The translations under genes were made by a program, and so were the position numbers. Shown piece by piece: positions 1-6,421 of a DNA stretch of 24,250 nt. The notes under the pieces are model-generated. The model made no database searches, was not told the DNA's origin, and saw only the letters and a list, made by a program, of their open reading frames with translations. Within the stretch, counting starts at the first letter, position 1. Every line of letters begins with the position of its first letter. The DNA comes from a virus: positions 1 through 24,250 of IMG/VR virus record IMGVR_UViG_3300032032_000548. The stretch is one strand, 5' to 3'.

Positions 1-1079
1 CCAGTTTTGGCGAGAGCTTCAACCACGAGTGGTTGCATAACCCGTCGGGAAATATTTTCCTTCTGGACTACGAATGCACTCTCAGAGTGGCACCAGCGGT
101 TCCTTACCATCTGTGTTTCACCAAACTCGGTGAAGACAGAAGATACAGGTACGCGACCACGACGAGGATCATCAATGGTTGTGCGGACACGACCACTATC
201 TGATATAGCATTCAAGGTAGCAAACGAAGCTGGATTAGCGATCAAAAGATCGGGAATACCACCTGCGTTATAGCATTTCTGCATCAAAGCTTCTAACGCT
301 GTGATAGTCAACGTAGTTGTTGAGCTGTCAGTGTTAGTAGTAATGAAGTTCATCAAGCCACCAGTTGAACGGCGCTTGTTGGTAGTGTCGTTTACTGGCT
401 TACCATAAAGGTATGCTTGTTCACGAGTTATCACGTTCTCAACTGAGCGACCATAAACTTGTTTGGCGAACTCATCAGATACACCGTAACGGGATACCTG
501 CTGTTCAGTACGTGACATGTGGATAGGTGTAGGTCCGAAGATCTGCGTATAGTTTGAGTGGATCGTGCGATCTGCTGTACGCGATTGTCCCGGATCTGAA
601 CCTTCAACCAATGCAGTACCAAGACATATAATTGTGTCTTCGTGTGCGGCGGTTGTTGCTGGCCAAGCTGAACCATTAGCCCAATCACTTACATTAATAA
701 CACCACTGGTATTATTAATTGCTGTGATTCTCTTAACGGCACCATTAACGACAGCATCTTCTTCACCAATGTTTAGAAGATCGTCTACTTGGAACTTGTA
801 AGAGTCGGCGGCTGAAACTGTAATAGTTGTGTCACCTGCTCCTGCGGCTCCTGTACCAGCGGCGGTTGCACGAGGAAGCAAAAGTTCTTCGTCCATCCAT
901 TTAAACTCTTGCTGATCTACGGGAGAACTTGAAAGAAGTTGCCTTCCATCAGTTCCAATACCGTTGATAAACGGAGAGTCTGTTGGTGAAATCATATAAA
1001 TGAGTTCATCCATGTTGATCTTAACGCCAACGGCAAGATCGTATGAGGTTACTTTACCTCCATAGCCTACTATAGCCAT
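1..1079 (-). CDS. Major capsid protein, SU10/DUF5309-like (3' end outside window)
   Basis: Reading in from the ATG at 1079, the frame stays open for 359 codons to the window edge, so the C-terminus is missing. The start MAIVGYGGKVTSYDLAVGVK, then a stretch with INMDELIYMISPTDSPF, is the N-terminal pattern I know from the SU10-type capsid family (DUF5309), an HK97-fold shell protein. Further in, SNYTQIFGPTPIHMSRTEQQ followed by a YGV motif, and a later segment with IPDLLIANPASFATLN, also fit that family. A strong AGGAG at 1087-1091 sits 7 bases before the ATG, as expected for the most abundant virion protein. It follows the scaffold-like and zinc-ribbon genes, the usual scaffold-then-capsid order. 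The family call rests on remembered motifs, not a search. Confidence 0.85.
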   Translation of the reverse strand, partial: MAIVGYGGKVTSYDLAVGVKINMDELIYMISPTDSPFINGIGTDGRQLLSSSPVDQQEFKWMDEELLLPRATAAGTGAAGAGDTTITVSAADSYKFQVDDLLNIGEEDAVVNGAVKRITAINNTSGVINVSDWANGSAWPATTAAHEDTIICLGTALVEGSDPGQSRTADRTIHSNYTQIFGPTPIHMSRTEQQVSRYGVSDEFAKQVYGRSVENVITREQAYLYGKPVNDTTNKRRSTGGLMNFITTNTDSSTTTLTITALEALMQKCYNAGGIPDLLIANPASFATLNAISDSGRVRTTIDDPRRGRVPVSSVFTEFGETQMVRNRWCHSESAFVVQKENISRRVMQPLVVEALAKT

Positions 1080-1086
1080 GTTATCG

Positions 1087-1091
1087 CTCCT
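1087..1091 (-). promoter_or_regulatory. Strong ribosome binding site of the capsid gene
   Basis: AGGAG on the minus strand, preceded by AA, lies 7 bases upstream of the capsid ATG at 1079. It overlaps nothing but the last bases after the zinc-ribbon gene stop (1092-1094). This is one of the best Shine-Dalgarno matches in the window and fixes the capsid start. Confidence 0.8.
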
Positions 1092-1454
1092 TTATTTAGT
1101 AGTGGATTGTCTGTTCTTTCTCTCCCGCAACAGTCCTTCATACTTTGAGCGATTATCAGCAAATTCTTTGACAGGTATGTTGTCACCATCAGCTTTAACA
1201 TATGGAACAAAAGAACCATCGGCTCTATGCTCTCCGGCTTTTCCTCTTTCCCAATTATTATTTGGTCCACGAGGAGGAACCTTGTTTCGTGTCCTGTTCG
1301 GAGTAGCATCAGCCGTTAAAGCTGGTGACTGAAGAATCCGTTGTGCGGATTCCTCACCACATTCAGAGCAAACCTTTACAGGTTCGTCCTTCATGCTTTG
1401 TACTAACTCCCAAAGGAAGAAGCACTCCTTACATTCATAAACATATGTAGGCAT
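1092..1454 (-). CDS. FmdB-like zinc-ribbon protein
   Basis: A 120-residue protein whose first 35 residues form a zinc ribbon: C8-x2-C11 and C29-x2-C32, in the context MPTYVYECKEC and KVCSECGEES. This is the layout of the FmdB/CxxC zinc-ribbon family, often annotated as a putative regulatory protein and seen in several aquatic phages. The remaining 85 residues are polar and basic (NRTRNKVPPRG, LLRERKNRQ) without a recognisable domain. Its ATG shares a base with the scaffold stop (TAATG at 1454), so translation is probably coupled, and the capsid gene begins 12 bases after its stop. Position between scaffold and capsid suggests a role in capsid assembly or late gene control, but that is only context. 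Confidence 0.75.
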   Translation of the reverse strand: MPTYVYECKECFFLWELVQSMKDEPVKVCSECGEESAQRILQSPALTADATPNRTRNKVPPRGPNNNWERGKAGEHRADGSFVPYVKADGDNIPVKEFADNRSKYEGLLRERKNRQSTTK

Positions 1455-1930
1455 TAGATGTCAGATACAACTCGTTCGTCGCCTTGACCAGCGGCTTCAA
1501 GCACAGTGTGTACAAATCTTGCCGCCGATTCATCTTTCGGACGACCCGAATCATACGATTTCTGAAACTCTTGAAACCCTTGTTCATAAGGACTCTGAGT
1601 AGTTGCCTCTACTGAAACACTATCTTCAGCTAAAGCCTGTCTCTGTTGTGATACTTGCGTATCAGTCTCATTAACAGTGTCCTGCGCCGGTTCCGGTTCT
1701 TCAACGGGAACAGGGGTAGGAACTAATTCCTGCCATTCAGCCTGTATGGATTCTGTTTCCAGTTCTCCATCGTAAGCCTTAAACAAGAGTTGCCCTGCTT
1801 TAGAATCAGTATCAACACCAGCTTTCATAAACGCCATTTCTCGTTTCATCTCCTCAAGTTCTTGAGAAGCTTGACGACCACGTTCTGCGGCATCTCGTAA
1901 TTCTTTGATGCCACTGGTTTCATCTGCCAT
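1454..1930 (-). CDS. Probable capsid scaffolding protein
   Basis: A 158-residue, highly charged protein. The N-terminal 55 residues are helical with heptad-like spacing (ELRDAAERGRQASQELEEMK), then MAFMKAGVDTDSKAGQLLFK, a pattern I associate with actinophage scaffold/assembly proteins (an AGVDTDS-type turn before a short helix). The middle is acidic, Pro/Glu/Thr/Gln-rich and probably disordered. Its place one gene before a zinc-ribbon gene and the capsid supports the role. I chose ATG 1930 rather than the in-frame GTG at 1939, because GGGAG at 1939-1943 lies 8 bases before the ATG and overlaps that GTG. It ends in a TAATG junction with the next gene. It is the first gene after the leader and promoter. 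Confidence 0.65.
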   Translation of the reverse strand: MADETSGIKELRDAAERGRQASQELEEMKREMAFMKAGVDTDSKAGQLLFKAYDGELETESIQAEWQELVPTPVPVEEPEPAQDTVNETDTQVSQQRQALAEDSVSVEATTQSPYEQGFQEFQKSYDSGRPKDESAARFVHTVLEAAGQGDERVVSDI

Positions 1931-1938
1931 ATCTATCA

Positions 1939-1943
1939 CTCCC
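1939..1943 (-). promoter_or_regulatory. Ribosome binding site deciding the scaffold start
   Basis: GGGAG (minus strand, preceded by AAA) sits 8 bases upstream of ATG 1930 and overlaps the alternative GTG at 1937-1939, which favours the ATG. Its GGAG could pair with the CUCC in the loop of the hairpin just upstream (1962-1968). Confidence 0.65.
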
Positions 1944-1950
1944 TTTGCTG

Positions 1951-1980
1951 TCGCACATAGTCGGAGGAACTATGCGGTGC
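1951..1980 (-). promoter_or_regulatory. Leader hairpin with an anti-Shine-Dalgarno-like loop
   Basis: On the minus-strand transcript, CATAGT (1974-1969) and ACTATG (1961-1956) form a perfect 6-bp stem around a 7-base loop TCCTCCG (1968-1962). Flanking GCAC/GTGC bases could extend the stem with a bulge. The loop matches the CCUCC of the 16S rRNA tail and could pair with the GGAG of the scaffold ribosome binding site about 20 bases downstream. There is no T-run after it, so it is not a simple terminator. Confidence 0.45.
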
Positions 1981-2010
1981 GTGACTACTTTAAGTTTCCC
2001 CAGTCGTCAC
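1981..2010 (-). promoter_or_regulatory. Leader hairpin, 9-bp arms with one mismatch
   Basis: Arms GTGACTACT (1981-1989) and AGTCGTCAC (2002-2010) are complementary at 8 of 9 positions around a 12-base loop. It abuts the next hairpin directly, giving two adjacent stem-loops just before the scaffold gene. No uridine tract follows, so a structured leader is more likely than a terminator. Confidence 0.45.
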
Positions 2011-2079
2011 TATCTGGTTCAACCTCCACTACATACTCATTAAGGGCGTGGGTGATCCTAATGGTTGTGGCACACGATG

Positions 2080-2106
2080 GGCCGAGCTAACGGCTCGCCA
2101 ACGGCC
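2080..2106 (-). promoter_or_regulatory. GC-rich hairpin at the likely 5' end of the capsid-operon leader
   Basis: CGAGC (2083-2087) pairs with GCTCG (2093-2097) around a 5-base loop. An alternative longer pairing uses GGCCG at 2080-2084 with CGGCC at 2102-2106. It begins a few bases after the transcription start predicted from the promoter at 2116-2143. Without a following T-run it would be a weak terminator; it may protect the 5' end of the mRNA. Confidence 0.4.
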
Positions 2107-2115
2107 AATAAGATT

Positions 2116-2143
2116 ATTATAGCGGAATATCAGTCCGCATCAA
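2116..2143 (-). promoter_or_regulatory. Putative sigma70-type promoter of the capsid operon
   Basis: Minus strand: TTGATG (2143-2138) as -35, a 16-base spacer, and a consensus TATAAT (2121-2116) as -10. Transcription would start near 2108 and run through the hairpin leader into the scaffold, zinc-ribbon and capsid genes. The promoter overlaps the last codons and stop of the ferredoxin gene, at the only real gap between genes in the window. The match is good, but no experimental start is known. Confidence 0.55.
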
Positions 2144-2375
2144 GGAATATGCACTCTCCGGGACATTCTTCTGCCGCTTCAATAACCACTTCTAACAGGT
2201 GGTCAGGTACTTTAACTGACTCTCCCATACGATGAGTGGGTTCTTTAGGTACAGGAGTGCCTACTTCTCTTACATAAAATAAGCCGTCATCATACCCAAA
2301 GAATACATCAGGTGCTATCTCTTCGCATAACCCATCACCTGTACATAAGTCTTGGTCAATCCAAACTTTTGGCAT
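2130..2375 (-). CDS. Ferredoxin, actinobacterial 3Fe-4S type
   Basis: An 81-residue acidic electron carrier. The start VWIDQDLCTGDGLCEEIAPD is the typical opening of actinobacterial ferredoxins. Cluster ligands are C11 and C17 (C-x5-C, the spacing of 3Fe-4S rather than 4Fe-4S proteins) and C71 before proline in AAEECPGECIF; C75 is an additional cysteine of uncertain role. Such ferredoxins often feed electrons to cytochrome P450s or other oxygenases. The length is normal and there is no signal peptide, so it should act in the cytoplasm. Its ATG overlaps the stop of the preceding membrane-protein gene (TGATG). Finding it in the late operon suggests an auxiliary metabolic gene taken from the host; its redox partner is not visible here. 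Confidence 0.88.
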   Translation of the reverse strand: MPKVWIDQDLCTGDGLCEEIAPDVFFGYDDGLFYVREVGTPVPKEPTHRMGESVKVPDHLLEVVIEAAEECPGECIFLDAD

Positions 2376-2557
2376 CAGCCGGGATGGTTTTCAAGGAATT
2401 CCGCATAGGCTTCAGGACTATTTAGAACTATGGTCATACCACCCTGATAAGGACTAGGGTCATTCTTCCCTAGAGTTACAGTGATTGTTCCTATTAATGT
2501 ACCTATAGCTACCAACAAGGCTGTTATCGCTGTAATAAGCTTAACAGTCTTATTCAT
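2375..2557 (-). CDS. Small single-pass membrane protein
   Basis: A 60-residue protein not assigned to a family. Residues about 6-29 (LITAITALLVAIGTLIGTIT) form one hydrophobic membrane helix after a short basic N-terminus (MNKTVK), leaving a polar C-terminal tail of about 30 residues with NSPEAYAEFLENHPG. Its start lies inside the end of the preceding gene (8-base overlap) and its stop overlaps the ferredoxin ATG. Its place two genes after the holin suggests a lysis accessory such as a holin partner or antiholin, but no motif proves this. Confidence 0.6.
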   Translation of the reverse strand: MNKTVKLITAITALLVAIGTLIGTITVTLGKNDPSPYQGGMTIVLNSPEAYAEFLENHPG

Positions 2558-3026
2558 TTTCTTCGTAGAAGTTTCTACCCCATGTCTTACTTTGAATGGC
2601 TTCTTCGGCTAGATATATACGATCCCAGATCGTACTAAATTCTGACGGAACCCAAGCAAGCGAAGCGATGATCTCTTTCATCTCATCAACATCCCCTTTA
2701 ATTGTTTCTAAATCACCTGCCATAGCGCTTGTAATATGAGAAGGAGTAAAACGGCTAAGGTCATCGACCCTAGCGCTCCGCAAATCATCAAGACCGCCAG
2801 CATTTTCCATGACACCTTGAGATATTTCATCAAGTTTTGCCAGAACTGTACTGTCTGTTCCAGTGTTTCCTTCAATTACCTGCACCTGTTTTTCCAAATC
2901 GTCGATCCTGCCAGCAATACTAGCCGCATTCCATACTACGACTCCACTGGTAATAGCCACGGACATGATGAGTCCGAGGGTTATCTTGGATACTTTGACT
3001 TGTTTGAGGTCGGTAACGTCAGTCAT
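2550..3026 (-). CDS. Membrane-anchored coiled-coil protein, possible lysis accessory
   Basis: A 158-residue protein with one hydrophobic segment at about residues 15-36 (LGLIMSVAITSGVVVWNAAS), followed by a predicted helical, partly coiled-coil region (GRIDDLEKQVQVIEGN; later ETIKGDVDEMKEIIASL). The layout resembles an inner-membrane spanin or another tethered rod-like lysis protein. If the host is an actinobacterium without a conventional outer membrane, a true spanin is less likely. It starts at a TAATG overlap with the holin stop, so holin and this protein are probably translated together. Not recognised beyond topology. Confidence 0.6.
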   Translation of the reverse strand: MTDVTDLKQVKVSKITLGLIMSVAITSGVVVWNAASIAGRIDDLEKQVQVIEGNTGTDSTVLAKLDEISQGVMENAGGLDDLRSARVDDLSRFTPSHITSAMAGDLETIKGDVDEMKEIIASLAWVPSEFSTIWDRIYLAEEAIQSKTWGRNFYEENE

Positions 3027-3214
3027 TAGCTGGCGGCTGAAGCCGATCCATCACCAAAGCGTGATGCAACAACACTCTTAACAAGGCTAAGAACAGCAGT
3101 ACCTCCTGCAATTCCAGCCGCTTTCATACTTCCCATGTCACCAATAGTGAACACAGCAAGGAATGACTGCGCGAATGTGGCAACCACTCTTTCTAGTACA
3201 TCTTTGTTAAACAT
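3026..3214 (-). CDS. Holin, r1t-like family
   Basis: A 62-residue protein with two hydrophobic stretches (about residues 10-25, VVATFAQSFLAVFTIG, and 30-50, AAGIAGGTAVLSLVKSVV) and the closing ASRFGDGSAS. The pattern LER.V.TFAQ..LAV, then AAG...VLSL.KS..ASR.GD, is that of r1t-type holins common in phages of Gram-positive and actinobacterial hosts. Holins accumulate in the cytoplasmic membrane and open it at a set time so that the lytic enzyme reaches the wall. It is coupled to its neighbours by TAATG overlaps at both ends. The nearest wall-degrading candidate is the lysozyme-fold gene at 5384-6421. Confidence 0.82.
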   Translation of the reverse strand: MFNKDVLERVVATFAQSFLAVFTIGDMGSMKAAGIAGGTAVLSLVKSVVASRFGDGSASAAS

Positions 3215-3297
3215 TATTTACGTTTACCTTTCTTTATCTTTTTATATGGTACTTTCTTTGCTTTCCCTTTTGAAGAGCTTGTTGCATATTTAGGCAT
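3214..3297 (-). CDS. 27-residue lysine-rich peptide
   Basis: A very small gene: MPKYATSSSKGKAK, then KVPYKKIKKGKRK and a TAA stop. Of 27 residues, 11 are lysine and one arginine, and none is acidic. Its ATG overlaps the end of the 380-residue gene by 8 bases and its stop overlaps the holin ATG (TAATG), so it fills exactly the space between two real genes and is placed for coupled translation. That packing is the main argument that it is real. The charge suggests binding to DNA, RNA or a membrane; a virion DNA-condensing peptide is one option. No homologue is recognised. Confidence 0.6.
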   Translation of the reverse strand: MPKYATSSSKGKAKKVPYKKIKKGKRK

Positions 3298-4432
3298 TTG
3301 CACTCCCGAATCCTGTAGTTGTACCTGAAATCATAGCACCACCTCCACCAGCGAATTCTGCTAGTCTTTCTTTTTCTCTTTGCTCAACTGAATTACTATC
3401 ATCCAAATCAAATTCTTGCTCAAAGCCTTCTCGTTCTATACTAAGATCCTGTTCTCCTTGTTTCTCAGCAAAAAGACTAGCCTTATCTTGCAGAGCATCT
3501 AACTTGAGCCATAGTTCTCTTTGAGTTAAACCTTGTCGAGCTATCGCTTTAGCAGACTCTTCCCTTACATCCATAGAAGTATCCAAATTTAAACGCATCC
3601 TAGCTTGACCAGCTACTTCAGCTGTAGCAACTTCATCTTGTAACTGTTGCCAACTTCCACCCCACTCATCAGTAGGATCAAGGAAAGTTTTCAATAAATT
3701 TTGCATTCCCATTTCTTCACCAAACCACTCATAATATATATCAGTTACTTCAGTCGGGACATTACCAAGAACCCTCATAGCTGTATTCAAACGATTCTCT
3801 ACTTCAACCTCTCCGACTGTGTTAACAAGCAAATTGGTAACCAGTCCGTTAAAATTAAGAGATTGGTCACCGACATTGTACCTAGTTAAAAGTTTTCTAA
3901 TAGAAGTTTCAAAATCTATGTAATCGCTTGCAGAAATAGGAGTGACTCCAGCGGCTCGCATTGTGTCAATAGCAGGGAATCTTTGTTTAAATACTGGTGT
4001 TCCTTGTATATCCACTTCAATATTCTCCATATCATAAGTAGGATCTAATACTCTTTCTTGCGCCCAATCCCATAATTCGTCAGCCATATTTATAGGTATG
4101 CCTATACTGCTTAACTGTGTTGCAAAATCACTTTTACTTCTAACAGTGGTACTGTCACCCGATGGCACAGTTCCGTCTGCTGGTGGGCTTCCATCCCCCA
4201 ATCCGCTTACTGGCATTGGCAAACCATCAATAGACATTGGCACATAACCAGTTTGAGAAGCTACCGTACCTGCATGTGTTTCACCCTGAATACGCAGATT
4301 ACCAGTAGAAGCAAAATGCTCACCATCAGCATTGTTGGGAATCATCATTCCTGCTTGCAATCCTGATGTTCCCGGATCTCTTAATACTAACCCTTGCCCC
4401 TCCACAAGTTCCCATACTGAACCAGTACTCAT
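3290..4432 (-). CDS. Unrecognised 380-residue phage protein
   Basis: Starts at an ATGA overlap with the previous gene. I do not recognise a family. The first 110 residues are Gly/Ser/Thr/Pro-rich and low in helix (TSGLQAGMMIPNN, GLGDGSPPADGTVPSGD). Residues about 115-340 look helical and charged, with a likely coil near SLFAEKQGEQDLSIEREGFE. The end is glycine-rich and flexible (AGGGGAMISGTTTGFGSANA). No membrane segment or signal peptide is seen. Its position in the operon after the giant, 868-residue, lysozyme and 320-residue genes suggests another virion or ejection component, perhaps connector- or tail-associated, but this rests on context only. Confidence 0.7.
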   Translation of the reverse strand: MSTGSVWELVEGQGLVLRDPGTSGLQAGMMIPNNADGEHFASTGNLRIQGETHAGTVASQTGYVPMSIDGLPMPVSGLGDGSPPADGTVPSGDSTTVRSKSDFATQLSSIGIPINMADELWDWAQERVLDPTYDMENIEVDIQGTPVFKQRFPAIDTMRAAGVTPISASDYIDFETSIRKLLTRYNVGDQSLNFNGLVTNLLVNTVGEVEVENRLNTAMRVLGNVPTEVTDIYYEWFGEEMGMQNLLKTFLDPTDEWGGSWQQLQDEVATAEVAGQARMRLNLDTSMDVREESAKAIARQGLTQRELWLKLDALQDKASLFAEKQGEQDLSIEREGFEQEFDLDDSNSVEQREKERLAEFAGGGGAMISGTTTGFGSANA

Positions 4433-5391
4433 ATGCTTAACACCCCAAGTGTTTCTAATATACTTCGATCTGATTTACGTGAATCGGTTTTATATGCTCT
4501 TGTTTTCGCATATTGCGGAGTAGGAGTTTTACCACCATCACCTGACATGGCAAGTTCTTCTGCTTTTAATGGATCTAACATTTTTTGAGTACCATCTTCT
4601 GCTTCATAAAACATGTTCGATTGGAACCAAGGGTCACTGATGTGCAAATTGTCAGCATTACCTAACTCCCAAACATTAGCAACAGCAGTTCTAGAGTTCA
4701 AAAATCTTGCATCTAAAGTAGAACCACTTGATTCTATCCGATCCCATTCGTCATCAGATAGCCACGGATTAGCTATACGAGCATCAGCATAAATTCCTGC
4801 TCGTATTTGGGTTGCATCCTTAGCGCCAGCCCACAAATCTTTAGCCAAGTTTTCGGCATCAGTAGCAGATAAAGTTATACCGTTGCCTAACGCTAATTGT
4901 ATTAAATCATCTGCTTGTTCTGTGATGCTTCCTGTGCTTAATTGTTTTTGATCTTCAGGTATCCAACCTTGAGTGAAGTTGTGTTTAACCGCCTCTTCAC
5001 CCCAGCCGTCTACAGCTGACCTTAAGCTAGCTTCTCCAAGAAGTTCGAGAGTTTCTCTAGCAACATTACGATACCCAGCGTCACCAAGTATCCCTTTTAA
5101 TCTTTCAGCTTCTTCTTTAATAAGCGCTTGGTAACTTTGGAAATCGGTGTGTTGCAACATATCCATGTTGCGGTTTGGTTCGTGTTGCCCTTCAGCAGTC
5201 CACCAAACTGAATCACGAATACCAGCTAGAAAGATTTCTTTAAGAATCGAAATATCAGCTATCGCATACGTCTCGTCTTCTATTTTTTGTATAAACGCAT
5301 CAACATAAGGTTTAAGTTCAGGGATCTGATAAGCCCAATGATGCTCCATCCACTCATCTAAACTGGCAGGTAACCCCATTTCGTCACTCAT
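4429..5391 (-). CDS. Unrecognised helical phage protein, about 320 residues
   Basis: Mostly helical, acidic and soluble; no family recognised. The open frame begins at a GTG at 5403, but I prefer ATG 5391 because AGAGGTGG at 5400-5407 is well spaced (8 bases) before it and overlaps the GTG. The N-terminus is then MSDEMGLPASLDEWMEHHWA. A middle segment has ADDLIQLALGNGITLSATDA and the C-terminus is basic and polar (TRAYKTDSRKSDRS). It overlaps the lysozyme gene end by 8 bases and the next gene by ATGA. Located among putative ejection genes, it is likely a virion-associated or ejection-complex protein; direct evidence is lacking. Confidence 0.7.
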   Translation of the reverse strand: MSDEMGLPASLDEWMEHHWAYQIPELKPYVDAFIQKIEDETYAIADISILKEIFLAGIRDSVWWTAEGQHEPNRNMDMLQHTDFQSYQALIKEEAERLKGILGDAGYRNVARETLELLGEASLRSAVDGWGEEAVKHNFTQGWIPEDQKQLSTGSITEQADDLIQLALGNGITLSATDAENLAKDLWAGAKDATQIRAGIYADARIANPWLSDDEWDRIESSGSTLDARFLNSRTAVANVWELGNADNLHISDPWFQSNMFYEAEDGTQKMLDPLKAEELAMSGDGGKTPTPQYAKTRAYKTDSRKSDRSILETLGVLSI

Positions 5392-6421
5392 CGATAACAC
5401 CACCTCTTCTAGAAGGACCAGCTCTTTCAGGTAGTGATTCAGGTGATCTTTCGGATAGACTATCTTCCATAAGCCAACTACCTAACATCTTTCTCAAACC
5501 AACAGGATCAGACTTAAGCAACTTCCAATCATATTCAAGACCATCACTTAACATACTGCCGATTTCTTTAGCACCATCCCATAATTTTATACCAAACCTA
5601 TGAGCATGTTTTTCAGCCCACTCTGGTCCGTACGGATAATCAAACATAATAGCATTACCATCAGACAAATTAGCGCGACGTAAAGTATCAGCCAGCTTAG
5701 TTTCTCCCTTACCTTCAAGATTCTTTATCCATTCTTCAGTAAATTGAGGTTCTACCCTCCCCACAACAGGACGCACATGACCCTTACTACTATCTATAAA
5801 AGCCTCAGCACTCCTACCAATACGAGCATGTAAACCTAAATTATATTTATCTTTAATTTCCCCTACAGTCATATCACCAACATTAGACGGGTCTAAAACA
5901 TTATCTAAATCAACAGTCTCAGGATTCAAACGCCCTTGCTCTACTCTCTGATAACGCGCACCAGCATTCCTACCTTCTTGACTGGCAGTCGGAAGAATAA
6001 TATTCCCTTCTTCCGACTCCCAGTTATTACTTGTCCCTCCATACGCATACTCATTAAACGTGTTCATTGTTTTATATCCGTCGAAATGCTCCCAATTAGG
6101 AGTTGTTCTAGGTTCGCTATAAGAATGGTGCATCGCTACAGCAAATGCCGCTTTAGAATTAAGAACTGGATCATACAAATCTTCTACAGAATCAATTCCG
6201 GGAATATTCTCTATCGCCCATTGCTTATTAACTCCTGAAATCTGCCATAAACCATACGCTCCACCACTATCATTATCAGTCCACGTATTAGGATTGCCGT
6301 TTGATTCAGCTAAAGCGATACCAGTAGCAGTCACAGCTTCTTCAAAAGAAAACCCTGCATCCATAGCAAGCTGTAAAAGTTCGTCAGAGTGGAGATTACC
6401 CTCTATTGGGGTATAAGTCAT
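5384..6421 (-). CDS. Lysozyme-fold peptidoglycan hydrolase (transglycosylase-like), probably virion-associated
   Basis: A 345-residue protein. Residues about 10-110 show a lysozyme/transglycosylase fold: TATGIALAESNGNPNTW with E39 as the likely catalytic glutamate, GGAYGLWQISG (the G-L-W-Q-I-S strand), then DPVLNSKAAFAVAMHHSY. The enzyme would cut the glycan strands of peptidoglycan. The remaining 230 residues are unlike an amidase or a cell-wall-binding repeat. There is no signal peptide. It lies between large putative ejection proteins, so it may open the wall locally during DNA entry. Because the holin is only four genes away and no other endolysin is visible here, a role in lysis is also possible. 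ATGA overlap with the 868-residue gene. Confidence 0.8.
   Translation of the reverse strand: MTYTPIEGNLHSDELLQLAMDAGFSFEEAVTATGIALAESNGNPNTWTDNDSGGAYGLWQISGVNKQWAIENIPGIDSVEDLYDPVLNSKAAFAVAMHHSYSEPRTTPNWEHFDGYKTMNTFNEYAYGGTSNNWESEEGNIILPTASQEGRNAGARYQRVEQGRLNPETVDLDNVLDPSNVGDMTVGEIKDKYNLGLHARIGRSAEAFIDSSKGHVRPVVGRVEPQFTEEWIKNLEGKGETKLADTLRRANLSDGNAIMFDYPYGPEWAEKHAHRFGIKLWDGAKEIGSMLSDGLEYDWKLLKSDPVGLRKMLGSWLMEDSLSERSPESLPERAGPSRRGGVIDE

Noticed and set aside
7-273. Plus-strand open frame at the left edge
   Set aside because: It lies opposite the capsid gene, whose minus-strand frame is continuous and has family motifs; the plus-strand translation shows no recognisable pattern and no ribosome site.
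431-688. 85-residue minus-strand frame within the capsid gene
   Set aside because: It is a shifted reading of the capsid coding sequence, without start signal or motif.
2083-2097. GC-rich hairpin as a rho-independent terminator of the ferredoxin-side operon
   Set aside because: The stem is only 5 bp and no T-tract follows on either strand, so I treat it as part of the leader.
5392-5403. GTG at 5403 as the start of the 320-residue protein
   Set aside because: The ribosome binding site AGAGGTGG at 5400-5407 overlaps this GTG and is correctly spaced for ATG 5391.
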